Below are positions 31,026-39,882 of a stretch of DNA of 64,000 nt, in pieces. The translations under genes were made by a program, and so were the position numbers. The DNA is from Clostridiales bacterium COT073_COT-073 (GTDB lineage Bacteria > Bacillota > Clostridia > Lachnospirales > Vallitaleaceae). The first letter of the stretch is position 1. Every line of letters begins with the position of its first letter. Location: NCBI GenBank assembly GCA_003858485.1, contig RQYD01000001.1:124001-188000 (forward strand), written 5' to 3'. The notes below the pieces were generated by a model. It was not told the DNA's origin. It did not search any database and saw only the letters and a list, made by a program, of their open reading frames with translations.

Positions 31026-33292
31026 TGCAAACCACTTATCAAATTTGTAATCTGTCTTGTCCAAATTGTGCCGGTAAAATTGAAAAAGCCTTAAAAAAAG
31101 AAATGAAAGTGGAAGATGTCAGTATTAACCTGATGGCCGGAAAAATTACTTTAGAACACCACCAGCCTCTGGTTGATGACTTTGTCGAAAAGGCCAGTGC
31201 TATTGCTTTGGCGATTGAGGATGGAGTTTTCCTCAAGGAAATTTCAACTTCAAAAACAGTTGCACATCTGCCCAACCATAACCACAATACTGCTAATTGT
31301 CATGACTATCCTAAATCCGAACCTGAGCATAACCATAACCGGGAAATTCTATCCGAACACATGGATAAACACAGCCATCATAAAGAATGTCATGAACATG
31401 GGCATAACCATCAGCATTGCCATGAATACGGACATTGTCATAATCATTCCCACGAACATGATGCAGGACCAATTTCCTTATTTAATAAAATCCTGCTAGG
31501 CAGCGCTGTACTGCTCTTTGGAATTGGATTTTTTATTCCCATGGAAAGCTGGCAGCTGGGATTTTTTATAACTGCCTATCTGCTGGCCGGTAAAAATGTA
31601 TTCCGTAATACCATCCATAATATCAGCCGGGGAAAATTCTTAGATGAAAATGTATTAATGCTGCTGGCCAGCTGTGGTGCTTTTTTAGTCGGCGCTCAGG
31701 CCGAAGGGGCCGCTACCATGATTTTATATGTGATCGGCGAATATATTCAGGATTATTCGGTCTACCGCTCACAGAAATCCATTTCTGATTTAATGAATTT
31801 AAAGCCGCAGACAGCCACTGTTTGGACAAATTCCGGTACCCGGATACGACAGCCGGAGGAAATCGAAATTGGTGAGATTTTATTAATCTCTGCCGGTGAA
31901 AAAATTGCACTGGACGGCATTATCCTAGAAGGTAATTCCTATATTGATAACTCTGCCCTAACTGGTGAATCAGTACCAATTTTTCGCTCTGCCGGAGAAG
32001 AAGTATTATCCGGCGGTTTGGTTAAAGATGGTGTATTAAAAGTAAAGGTAACGAAGCATTACTCTGATTCAACCATTGCCAAAGTGCTGGAGATGATTAC
32101 CAATGCCGCCGGCCGAAAAGCCAATTCCGAGCGGCTATTGACCCGCTTTGCCGCTTATTATACACCGGCGGTGGTGGTAGCCGCTGCCTTGCTTACTTTG
32201 ATCCCGGTCGTATTTTTTAACCAGTCACCGGCTGTTTGGGGCTATCGCAGTTTGGTATTTTTAGCCGCTTCCTGCCCCTGTGCCCTGATCATTTCCATTC
32301 CTCTGACTTATTTTGCCGGATTGGGCAAAGCCTCACGCCAGGGAATTTTAATTAAAGGTGCCAATTATTTAGAGGCACTTGCTCATGTTGATACCATTGT
32401 TTTCGATAAAACCGGTACCTTGACCAAAGGCAATTTTGAAGTGGTAAGCATCATACCTGCTGCCTCTTTTACTGAGAATGATGTGCTGGCAGCAGCTGCC
32501 CTGGCAGAAAAATATTCCAATCACCCGATTGGTCTATCGATAAAAAAAGCATATGGCAAAGAATTACCGGATGTATCCGCTGATCTTTATAAAGATATCA
32601 GCGGCTTCGGAATTGCCATGGAATATGAAGGGCATCGCTATTTATGTGGTAACCACAGTTTAATGCAAAACCATCAAATCCCGGCCGAAATCAGCAATGA
32701 GCCATATACCATGATCTATGTAGCAAAAGATAAAGAATTTTTGGGTAAAATTGCCATCGCTGATGAAATTAAAGAAGAAACAGCCAGTACTATCCAGGCT
32801 CTCAAGGATTTAGGAATTTCACATATTCAGATGTTCACCGGTGACCGGCCGGAAATTGCCGAATTCGTCGGTCAGCAAATTGGTATCAGCCAAATCAATG
32901 CTGCCATGCTGCCAACTGATAAGTATGAACATTTAGCTGCCATGCTTTCACCAAATCGAAAAATTACCTTTGTTGGCGATGGTATTAATGATGCCTCGGT
33001 GATCAAAGCTGCTGATATCGGAATTGCCATGGGTAATCTGGGCTCAGATATTGCCGTTGAAAGTGCCGATATCATTTTAAGCAACGATAAGTTATCGGCT
33101 TTGGTTAATGCTCTGCGTATTTCACGAAAAACTTCTGTGATCTTAAAGCAAAATTTAATCCTCAGCCTGGGATTTAAATTTTTAGTATTGGTTTTGGGGG
33201 CTATTGGTATAGCCAGTATGTGGTTAGCTATTTTTGCTGATGTCGGAATTATGCTGCTGGCTTCAGCAAACGCCCTGCGGGCCGGAAAATAA
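31022..33292 (+). CDS. Heavy-metal P1B-type ATPase (Zn/Cd/Co/Pb exporter, CadA/ZntA-like)
   Basis: A 756-residue metal-pumping ATPase. The N-terminal HMA domain has Cys13-x2-Cys16. Residues 85-147 are a linker packed with His (and some Cys), presumably a metal-collecting region. The transmembrane metal motif is C418-P-C420, the phosphorylation site D462-K-T-G-T, the nucleotide-domain His-Pro is in YSNHPIG, and the hinge is GDGINDASVI. The CPC motif plus the ArsR partner with an alpha-5 site fit export of Zn(II), Cd(II), Co(II) or Pb(II) rather than copper. ACGGAGGATTTAG precedes the ATG. It overlaps the repressor gene by 4 bases. Confidence 0.95.
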   Translation: MMQTTYQICNLSCPNCAGKIEKALKKEMKVEDVSINLMAGKITLEHHQPLVDDFVEKASAIALAIEDGVFLKEISTSKTVAHLPNHNHNTANCHDYPKSEPEHNHNREILSEHMDKHSHHKECHEHGHNHQHCHEYGHCHNHSHEHDAGPISLFNKILLGSAVLLFGIGFFIPMESWQLGFFITAYLLAGKNVFRNTIHNISRGKFLDENVLMLLASCGAFLVGAQAEGAATMILYVIGEYIQDYSVYRSQKSISDLMNLKPQTATVWTNSGTRIRQPEEIEIGEILLISAGEKIALDGIILEGNSYIDNSALTGESVPIFRSAGEEVLSGGLVKDGVLKVKVTKHYSDSTIAKVLEMITNAAGRKANSERLLTRFAAYYTPAVVVAAALLTLIPVVFFNQSPAVWGYRSLVFLAASCPCALIISIPLTYFAGLGKASRQGILIKGANYLEALAHVDTIVFDKTGTLTKGNFEVVSIIPAASFTENDVLAAAALAEKYSNHPIGLSIKKAYGKELPDVSADLYKDISGFGIAMEYEGHRYLCGNHSLMQNHQIPAEISNEPYTMIYVAKDKEFLGKIAIADEIKEETASTIQALKDLGISHIQMFTGDRPEIAEFVGQQIGISQINAAMLPTDKYEHLAAMLSPNRKITFVGDGINDASVIKAADIGIAMGNLGSDIAVESADIILSNDKLSALVNALRISRKTSVILKQNLILSLGFKFLVLVLGAIGIASMWLAIFADVGIMLLASANALRAGK

Positions 33293-33424
33293 GAAAAAAT
33301 TTTTCCTCTACCATTTTCTTTAATTTCATGTATAATAAATAAGAAGCTAAAAACAAAGATATATTATATAAGAAGCTATGAAATGAGTTACTTCCTATAT
33401 AATTCATACAAACAGGAGGATATT

Positions 33425-33655
33425 ATGGTTGATAAGGAGCAAGTAATTGAAGCATTGCAAACAATTCGTCCTTTTTTACAAAGAGATGGCGGAGATGTGG
33501 AATTTGTTGATGTTGATGACAATGGCGTGGTTTATGTTCGATTGCTGGGTGCCTGCGGTGGCTGCCCGATTGCCACAATGACCCTGAAAGGACTGATTGA
33601 ATCGCGCCTGGCAGAAATGGTTGAAGGTGTAACTGAAGTCGTTGAAGTCGAATAA
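33425..33655 (+). CDS. NifU C-terminal-domain (Nfu) iron-sulfur carrier
   Basis: A 76-residue protein consisting of a single Nfu domain: [23 protein letters not shown] is split around the fold, and the cluster-binding C44-x2-C47 lies in GACGGCP. Such proteins hold or transfer an FeS cluster to target enzymes, usually as a dimer bridged by the cysteines. The start at 33425 has a perfect AGGAGG; the frame is open 14 codons earlier without one. A TATAAT at about 33330 could be its own promoter, as the ATPase ends 132 bases upstream. A terminator follows. Confidence 0.92.
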   Translation: MVDKEQVIEALQTIRPFLQRDGGDVEFVDVDDNGVVYVRLLGACGGCPIATMTLKGLIESRLAEMVEGVTEVVEVE

Positions 33656-33727
33656 GGCTTAGGTTCTTTCTCATAATTTTTAATCATCCATCGAGAACTA
33701 CATGAGCGAAAGCAGCAAAAATATCAT

Positions 33728-33771
33728 AAAAAGGGCGGTTGCAAAACCTCAAACTGCAACTGCCCTTTTAC
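33728..33771. terminator. Bidirectional terminator between the Nfu gene and the toxin pseudogene
   Basis: Stem AAAGGGC-GTTGCA pairs with TGCAAC-GCCCTTT around an 11-base loop, with A and T runs on both sides. It serves the Nfu gene from the left and the toxin-antitoxin locus from the right. Confidence 0.9.
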
Positions 33772-33816
33772 TTCTCATTTTCTTTTTACAGAAATATTTA
33801 GTTTTTTGTAAACCCA

Positions 33817-34079
33817 TTACTTATCACGATAATGTGAGCCACATTGCCAAATTTCAAGTTTCTCCTTATTAATCCGAAAGACGATTCGATTACTTTCATC
33901 AATCCGCACACTCCAAAATCCACTTAAATCACCTTTTAAGGGCTCTGGTTTACCAATACCAGAATATCCATTCCGTTCAATATCCTGTATTAGTCGATTA
34001 ATCCTTTTCAATGTTTTTTATCCTGCCTCTGCCAATATAGATAATCTTCCCAGGCTTCATCCTGCCATATTTTAATCAT
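33817..34079 (-). pseudogene. YoeB/Txe-type toxin, frameshifted
   Basis: YoeB toxins are ribosome-dependent mRNA endonucleases of about 85 residues. The ATG at 34079 overlaps the antitoxin end by 8 bases and opens MIKIWQDEAWEDYLYWQRQDKK, the usual YoeB N-terminus (given here in words: 22 residues before the break), then hits TGA. The rest continues in the next frame, KRINRLIQDIERNGY, GKPEPLKGDLSGFWS, and ends CGSHYRDK. One A missing from a run of six A at about 34011-34016 explains the shift: a seventh A would restore D-K-K-T-L-K-R-I-N. Either the toxin is dead, or slippage on the A run restores some, or the base is a sequencing error. Confidence 0.85.
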
Positions 34080-34335
34080 CATCCACCTCAATTAAATTAT
34101 GCTCTTTCAAGGTTGATTGTCCGCTTTCTACATTGGCAATTGCTCTTTTCAAGCGGGTTATATTTCTTTCACTGTAAAAAGGATCGGCCGATAACTCAAA
34201 TGGTATCTTTCCTTCTCGAGCCACTCGTTTCAAAAATACATTAATTGCCGCCGACATGCTTAGTCCAATTTCATCTAAAATTAATTCCACATCTCGTTTT
34301 ACTTCATCATCTACTCGTAAATTCACTTGTGCCAT
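34072..34335 (-). CDS. RelB/DinJ-family antitoxin
   Basis: An 87-residue ribbon-helix-helix antitoxin. The N-terminal MAQVNLRVDDEVKRD strand and helix bind DNA as a dimer, and the C-terminal part (GQSTLKEHNLIEVDDD) would wrap the toxin. The start at 34335 follows GAGGTGGTG; an in-frame ATG 7 codons upstream has nothing comparable. It is co-transcribed with and overlaps the YoeB-like toxin, a common pairing in Clostridia. With the toxin frameshifted, the gene may now be a free repressor or be on the way to loss. Confidence 0.9.
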   Translation of the reverse strand: MAQVNLRVDDEVKRDVELILDEIGLSMSAAINVFLKRVAREGKIPFELSADPFYSERNITRLKRAIANVESGQSTLKEHNLIEVDDD

Positions 34336-34429
34336 GTCACCACCTCTTTCTATCATAAGTATATCATATATATATCATTTGTAAAGTATTATCTTTATTT
34401 TGAAAAATATTTTTAAAATTCTCTCAAAC

Positions 34430-34470
34430 AAAAACAGCGGCAAGACTTTATCATCTAATGCCGCTGTTTT
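34430..34470 (-). terminator. Terminator of proS
   Basis: A 10-11 bp stem (AACAGCGGCA / TGCCGCTGTT) and a T-rich tail (TTTTTGTTTG) on the minus strand, 22 bases after the proS stop. Confidence 0.9.
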
Positions 34471-34491
34471 CCTATTTTTAAACTTTTACTT

Positions 34492-35934
34492 TTAATAAGC
34501 TTTGCCCCAATATACCATATGTTTGGCCGGTTTCCCGCAGCAAATACAGGTATCTGCCAATTTTTCTTCATTAAATGGAATATTCCGCGAAGTTGCACCG
34601 GTTTCTTCCTTGACCTTTTCCTCGCAGGCTGCATCACCGCACCACATGGCCTTGACAAATCCCGGTGAGTTTTCTACTAAATCAGCAAATTCAGGCATAG
34701 TCACAGCTGCATAAATATGCTCATTTAGATGATCCGTTGCCCGCACCAGCATATCTTTTTGAATTTGGGCCAATAATTTTTTTACTTCTGCATCAATATT
34801 TTCCAAAGTAACCGTCATCTTCTCGCCATTATCCCGTCTGGCCAAAACTGCCTGACCATTTTCAATGTCTCTTGGTCCTAATTCCAAACGAATCGGCACT
34901 CCCCGCATTTCATGCTCAGCAAATTTCCAGCCCGGGCTCTTATCACTGTCCTCCAGAATTACCCGAACACCGGCTGCTTTTAATAAATCTTTAACTGCAT
35001 TGGCTTTGGCCAGCACGCCCTCTTTTTTCTGCATAATCGGCACAATTACCACCTGATGCGGTGCCACTGCCGGTGGCAGTACCAGGCCATTATCATCCCC
35101 ATGCACCATGATCAATGCCCCAATCAGGCGAATGGTTACTCCCCAGGAAGTTTGATGAACATACTGCAAAGTATTATTTGCATCGGTATATTGAATACCA
35201 AAGGCTTTGGCAAAACCATCGCCAAAATAATGGCTGGTACCTGCCTGCAATGCCTTGCCATCATGCATCAAGGCCTCGATACTATAAGTTGCCTTCGCTC
35301 CGGCAAATTTTTCTTTTTCGGTTTTTCGGCCTTTTAATACCGGAATCGCCAGTACATTTTCACAAAATTCACTATAAGTATTCAGCATTAAAATCGTTTC
35401 TTTTTCAGCTTCTTCGGCCGTTGCATGGGCAGTATGGCCTTCCTGCCACAGGAATTCGACTGCTCTTAAAAACGGACGGGTGGTTTTTTCCCAGCGCACA
35501 ACCGAACACCATTGATTATAAAGTTTTGGCAAATCCCGATAGGAATTAATGTCTTTGGCATAAAACTCGCAAAAAAGAGTTTCCGAAGTTGGGCGCACAC
35601 ACATTTTCTCAGCCAGCGGTGCCGAACCGCCATGAGTCACCCAAGCTACTTCCGGTGCAAACCCTTCCACATGGTCCTTTTCTTTTTGTAACAGACTTTC
35701 CGGTATGAACATCGGCAGATATACATTTTGATGTCCGCTGTCTTTAAAGCGACGGTCCAGCTGCTGCTGGATCAATTCCCAAATGCCATAGCTATACGGT
35801 TTCATGATCATACAGCCTTTGACTGATGAATAATCGGCCAAATCCGCTTTTTTTACCACATCCGTATACCACTGGGCAAAGTCGACATCTCTGGAAGTAA
35901 TTTCTTCTACTAATTTCTCTTTGTTGTTTGCCAT
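34492..35934 (-). CDS. proS: Prolyl-tRNA synthetase, short (archaeal/eukaryote-like) type
   Basis: A 480-residue class II synthetase that charges tRNA-Pro. Length and layout fit the type that lacks the editing insertion of the 570-residue bacterial form. Class II motif 2 is [24 protein letters not shown] near residues 150-173 in this copy, preceded by [13 protein letters not shown], and motif 3 lies in [21 protein letters not shown] near 278. The C-terminal domain has a Cys cluster (CGDAAC and CICCGK) and ends in the typical aromatic W-G-K-A-Y tail. It is a single gene bounded by a terminator. Confidence 0.95.
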   Translation of the reverse strand: MANNKEKLVEEITSRDVDFAQWYTDVVKKADLADYSSVKGCMIMKPYSYGIWELIQQQLDRRFKDSGHQNVYLPMFIPESLLQKEKDHVEGFAPEVAWVTHGGSAPLAEKMCVRPTSETLFCEFYAKDINSYRDLPKLYNQWCSVVRWEKTTRPFLRAVEFLWQEGHTAHATAEEAEKETILMLNTYSEFCENVLAIPVLKGRKTEKEKFAGAKATYSIEALMHDGKALQAGTSHYFGDGFAKAFGIQYTDANNTLQYVHQTSWGVTIRLIGALIMVHGDDNGLVLPPAVAPHQVVIVPIMQKKEGVLAKANAVKDLLKAAGVRVILEDSDKSPGWKFAEHEMRGVPIRLELGPRDIENGQAVLARRDNGEKMTVTLENIDAEVKKLLAQIQKDMLVRATDHLNEHIYAAVTMPEFADLVENSPGFVKAMWCGDAACEEKVKEETGATSRNIPFNEEKLADTCICCGKPAKHMVYWGKAY

Positions 35935-36084
35935 TTTTTTATCCTCTTTCTATGTTTTTTCTTATCTTTCCTACCGCCTTTTTCAGCTTTATCCGGCTGA
36001 TATGCGGATATTTTCTTTTTTATTCTGCACCCTCAAATCAAAGACCGAAGCCTGCACTTTTTTACCCTTGCATCGATATTGCTC

Positions 36085-37848
36085 TTACTTACGGTGATGA
36101 ATTTTATAGGGAATGGTTTCTTCCCATTTTTCAAACGGTTTTTCCGGTTTGTCAATGATTCTTGTCTTGTCTGCCTCTGCTTCCTGCTCTGCCATTAGCT
36201 CCACTTCCTCAGATTCAGTAAAGTCTTCCAGGATCTCTTCGGCTTCATATTCTTCCACCAACAAATCATCTTCTATATCAGAAAAGTCAACCAAACTGCG
36301 AAAGTTTGTTTTTTTCTTGCGTGGGAACAAACTAATATCAATTTCCTTTCCGGCTTTAGCCGGTTCTTCATTCGGCTTGATTATCTCCGTCTGTTGGCCA
36401 GTAGAAGGATGATTTGGTTTTTCCTCCGGCAGTACTGTTTCCTCCACCGCCATTTTACTTAATTCCGGTTTTGTTTCATTTTCTGTATGAAAAATTTTAT
36501 CTTTCGCCAACTCAGCCAACTTATTTAAATTTTGCTCACTGCCCGGAATCGGACGCGCCGCCAATTCCTTCCAGATATCTATTTCGCTCTCTGGCTCCTC
36601 ATCCTCCGGTTCCTCTTCTGCTGCTAACTCCTCCTGAATTTCCATAAATTGCTCAGAATCAGCCGCCCCATTTGTATCAGTATACCTCTGGCTGTCCTGA
36701 TACTCTGCTTCCAGCCCACAAATAAAAATAGAAACAATCCCCTGTGGATTATCGCCGGTAATTTCCCGGCATAGCATTCGCATTAAAGCCAACAACAAGC
36801 CATCCAAAGAAATGATGATCAGCGGTACCAGAAATGCCTTCCACAACGAGATTTCAAAACTAATATTAAGAGCACCGCCAAAACCTGAATTTATTCGGCA
36901 AATCATCGCCAACAGCCAGGATGACAAGCTAAAGCTCATCACAAAGACTAATAAATTATACCAATATTTCCGCGCCGGAATTCGCAGCAGAATAATCAAA
37001 ACTACAATAATGAAAACTACAATCAAGGCAATACGAATCGAGACCGGTAGCACCAGCCCACTCAAATTAATTGGCAAATGCTGAGTTAAGCCCTTTAATG
37101 AATCAGTTAAGTCGACCGAAATTCCCATCAACATAAAACATAAATAAACTGCCAAATTAGGCAATGCCACTACCGTAAAGGCAGCCATTTTACCAATTCC
37201 CTTCAAATATGGGGTAACATAATATAAAATAAATAAAATGGCTGTCATTGCTGAAAAGCCTAAAGACAAACGCAACAAACTGTGAGTTCGGGCCAGGCCT
37301 GAATCCAAAATGGTAAAATTGTGCTGTCTGCTCCCACCCAGCAAAAATTGAATAAAGATAGTAAAAATCAAAACAAAGCCAAGGTTACGTAAAGACACAA
37401 AATTAATCATTAAACCAAATAATTGACCACGGGCAACCATTCCGCTCAACCAGACAAAAATAGTATAAATGGCTGCTGCCAATCCGTCAATTACCATTCC
37501 TGCGCCTTTCTTTTGCTCCTGCCGGCGACCATGAAAGAGCAAGCCGGAAATATAAAAGGCCAACCCGGGGATTGCGGCTAAAATCAGCAACCCCAGTTGA
37601 AATTTACCGGTGGTTTGAAAGGTTGACAAACCCAGAATAAAGGCGGCTGTCCGTAAAATTGTACCGGCACCTGCATTGTCCGCCTCTCCTAAACCACCGA
37701 CTGTTAGGGCCACCAATTCTGTATAAAAATAATGGTTAATGACCAGAGAAATACCCAGGCATAAGACAAAGGAAATCAAAAAAGCCAGCATTGCTTTATT
37801 TACTCCCAGCACCATATATTCTCCATAATTGACTTTGTTCTCTGACAT
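36085..37848 (-). CDS. Polytopic membrane protein with a long acidic tail, unknown
   Basis: A 587-residue protein I do not recognise. The first 370 residues hold about nine or ten hydrophobic helices, beginning LAFLISFVLCLGISLV near residue 20. Residues 395-587 form a highly acidic, low-complexity tail (runs such as ELAAEEEPEDEEPESE and VEEYEAEEILEDF) that should lie in the cytoplasm or at the surface, depending on topology. It is the last of three genes read after mfd (lipoprotein, HAD-like, this), 12 bases beyond the HAD-like gene, so it is probably in that operon. The tail could be an interaction platform; that is a guess. Confidence 0.7.
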   Translation of the reverse strand: MSENKVNYGEYMVLGVNKAMLAFLISFVLCLGISLVINHYFYTELVALTVGGLGEADNAGAGTILRTAAFILGLSTFQTTGKFQLGLLILAAIPGLAFYISGLLFHGRRQEQKKGAGMVIDGLAAAIYTIFVWLSGMVARGQLFGLMINFVSLRNLGFVLIFTIFIQFLLGGSRQHNFTILDSGLARTHSLLRLSLGFSAMTAILFILYYVTPYLKGIGKMAAFTVVALPNLAVYLCFMLMGISVDLTDSLKGLTQHLPINLSGLVLPVSIRIALIVVFIIVVLIILLRIPARKYWYNLLVFVMSFSLSSWLLAMICRINSGFGGALNISFEISLWKAFLVPLIIISLDGLLLALMRMLCREITGDNPQGIVSIFICGLEAEYQDSQRYTDTNGAADSEQFMEIQEELAAEEEPEDEEPESEIDIWKELAARPIPGSEQNLNKLAELAKDKIFHTENETKPELSKMAVEETVLPEEKPNHPSTGQQTEIIKPNEEPAKAGKEIDISLFPRKKKTNFRSLVDFSDIEDDLLVEEYEAEEILEDFTESEEVELMAEQEAEADKTRIIDKPEKPFEKWEETIPYKIHHRK

Positions 37849-37860
37849 AATTCTTCCTCA

Positions 37861-38565
37861 CTAAAAATCCAATATTTTCTTTATTTCTCTGTTCTCCAAA
37901 ATAAAATCAGCCTGTTCGGTATGCTGCGCTGATTTTTCCTGTTTCAAAACCAGGCAGGTAAAGTAGCCCAGCTTCTTGGCAGGCAATAAATCTGTTTCAA
38001 AATCAGCTCCGACAAATAAAGTTTTCTTTTTTTCCAGCTTATTTTCATTAATCATCTGATTAAAAAAGGCCACACTTGGTTTTCTGACAGAATAATCCGA
38101 CGACACATAAACAACATCAAAATAATCCTTAATGCCAAAATAACGCAACTCATCTTTAACAAAGGCCTTTTGCCCATTAACCAGCAAAAATAAGTTTTTA
38201 TCCTGTTTTTTTAACTGTTCCAGTGTTTTTTTGACCTGCGGCAATAAGGTCAGTTCCTCGGCTGCCAATAAATGAAAAAAACGCCCCATATCTTTCGGAG
38301 TTTTATTCTTTCCTTTTAATTTTTTAGCTTGGAACAAACGCAATAAAATATCCTCATAATTCGCCTCATAATAAGGGGTATCTATGTTTTTTTGCTGACT
38401 GTGGGCCAATTCGGCAAAAAACTTTTGGCGTAAGCTGTCAGCCTCTAAATGATAATCAAAAATGCCACAATATACACTTAATTTTTCCCATAAAGTCTGA
38501 CTTTCCAAATCCAATTTTACTTCCGCTAATGTATCATAAAACGAAAATACATAATTTTGAAACAT
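37861..38565 (-). CDS. HAD-fold protein with lost nucleophile (YjjG-like, probably non-catalytic)
   Basis: A 234-residue protein with the overall HAD/YjjG layout. The family motif I should read D-x-(Y/D)-D-T-L, but here it is FSFYDTL: the catalytic first Asp is Ser8 while Asp11 is kept. Motif II, normally Ser/Thr-Asn, reads LVNGQ. The Lys-Pro of motif III (VRKPSVAFF) and the acidic motif IV (GADFETDLLPAK) remain. Loss of the nucleophile argues against phosphatase activity, although the fold seems intact and the frame is open. It is sandwiched by 9-12 base gaps between the lipoprotein and membrane protein genes. Confidence 0.75.
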   Translation of the reverse strand: MFQNYVFSFYDTLAEVKLDLESQTLWEKLSVYCGIFDYHLEADSLRQKFFAELAHSQQKNIDTPYYEANYEDILLRLFQAKKLKGKNKTPKDMGRFFHLLAAEELTLLPQVKKTLEQLKKQDKNLFLLVNGQKAFVKDELRYFGIKDYFDVVYVSSDYSVRKPSVAFFNQMINENKLEKKKTLFVGADFETDLLPAKKLGYFTCLVLKQEKSAQHTEQADFILENREIKKILDF

Positions 38566-38574
38566 ACTAATCTC

Positions 38575-39615
38575 CTATTTTGTCGTCTGCAAAGAAAAAA
38601 CTTCAAACTCTTTCCAAACCTCCTGATTTACTTCAACATTTGCCTCTTTCTTCCATTCCTTATAAATAATGTCAAAGCTCTCATCACGAATGCTTTCTTC
38701 CGCCTGTTCCCGTAATTTTTGCTTTTTTTGTTCTTGATTTTTAAGCTCAAGATGAAGTTGTTCCGGAGCCAGAAGCTGGATTCCCACCAGCTTAATATAA
38801 ATATAAGCTGTCCCATCCTGTGATAAAATCAACTGCTCATCGTTTTGCCTGAGGTCATCGGCAAATCCCTGACCAAAGATAGCATCCAGTTCCGGTCTGG
38901 TATATTTTTCCTCCTGGTATACCATACTCTGACTAAAAGCATCTGTCAAGCCTTGGTTTTCACTTAGTTGATTTTGAATCTCCTCAATCCGCTTTTGATT
39001 TCCTTCGTTTATCTCCAATTTCGTCATTTGCACCATAAAGTGCTCATATTTTTCTCTGAGGTCTTCTTTTTCCAGCGCTTGATAAGTTTCATCCTCGGCC
39101 AGTTTGGCTGCTATCATTTCCGGGCTGGGCTGAAATGAGCGTAGCATTTCCCGTTTTAGCTTTTGTCCCAGTTCAAATTCCAAAAACACCTGCGTGATCG
39201 TTTCCGGTGAAATAGTATCAACCGACGCTGCCATCATAGTTTTTTTATCTGCATAAAATTCCTCTGCTTTTGCCACAGCCTCCTTTTCTTCCGCTTCGGT
39301 TAATTTAATTTTTCTCTCTTCTGCTTTGGTCGCTAGTATTTTTACCCGAATCAAGTTTTCTAAAACTTTAGTTTTGGCTACCTCATATGCAGATTTACCA
39401 CCGCTGAATGACTCGAATTCCCAAATATCCCGGCCTCCGATTTGTTCAAACTCTTTCTTGATCTGTATCCCATAAACCGCTGCTTCTTCTGATTTGACAG
39501 GATGCTCATTGATTTTCACCAGTTCATCCCTTTGCCATGTTTCAATTGCGGAATCCTTTTCTTGGCAAGCTGTTAAAAGCAAAAGAAACATCAGAAAACA
39601 GATTATTTTTTTCAT
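38575..39615 (-). CDS. SurA/PrsA-like foldase lipoprotein
   Basis: A 346-residue lipoprotein: signal peptide with lipobox LTAC (Cys17), then a helical SurA_N-like region. The early segment KINEHPVKSEEAAVY resembles the start of SurA/PrsA chaperones, and VLENLIRVKILATKAEERKIKLTE near residue 85 matches their conserved helix. A recognisable parvulin PPIase domain is not evident, so it may act as a chaperone only. It could help fold exported proteins outside the membrane. A good promoter lies 86 bases upstream. In related Clostridia such a gene commonly follows mfd. Confidence 0.72.
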   Translation of the reverse strand: MKKIICFLMFLLLLTACQEKDSAIETWQRDELVKINEHPVKSEEAAVYGIQIKKEFEQIGGRDIWEFESFSGGKSAYEVAKTKVLENLIRVKILATKAEERKIKLTEAEEKEAVAKAEEFYADKKTMMAASVDTISPETITQVFLEFELGQKLKREMLRSFQPSPEMIAAKLAEDETYQALEKEDLREKYEHFMVQMTKLEINEGNQKRIEEIQNQLSENQGLTDAFSQSMVYQEEKYTRPELDAIFGQGFADDLRQNDEQLILSQDGTAYIYIKLVGIQLLAPEQLHLELKNQEQKKQKLREQAEESIRDESFDIIYKEWKKEANVEVNQEVWKEFEVFSLQTTK

Positions 39616-39700
39616 CTCTTCCTATCTCCTTTGCAAGATCACTTCCTATTTTTGAGCGGAATATCTTCCCTTTTTAAAAAAGAATACTATCCCTCGCTTC

Positions 39701-39729
39701 ATTATAACAGCGAATCCCGGTAACTGCAA
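39701..39729 (-). promoter_or_regulatory. Promoter of the lipoprotein-HAD-membrane protein operon
   Basis: TATAAT (39701-39706) with TTGCAG (39724-39729) 17 bases upstream on the minus strand. The -10 is perfect; the -35 keeps only TTG. Confidence 0.6.
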
Positions 39730-39882
39730 TTTATTTAAAATCTTGTAATAAAAATGTAAAATATCACCATATAACCGCTCTGATCATATATCTGAAAAGC
39801 AAAAAACATACTATCGCCATCCATTTTTCAAGTATTCTTCACCTCTTTTTTGCTCTCTGCTGATTTCAATCAAATTTAAGCC

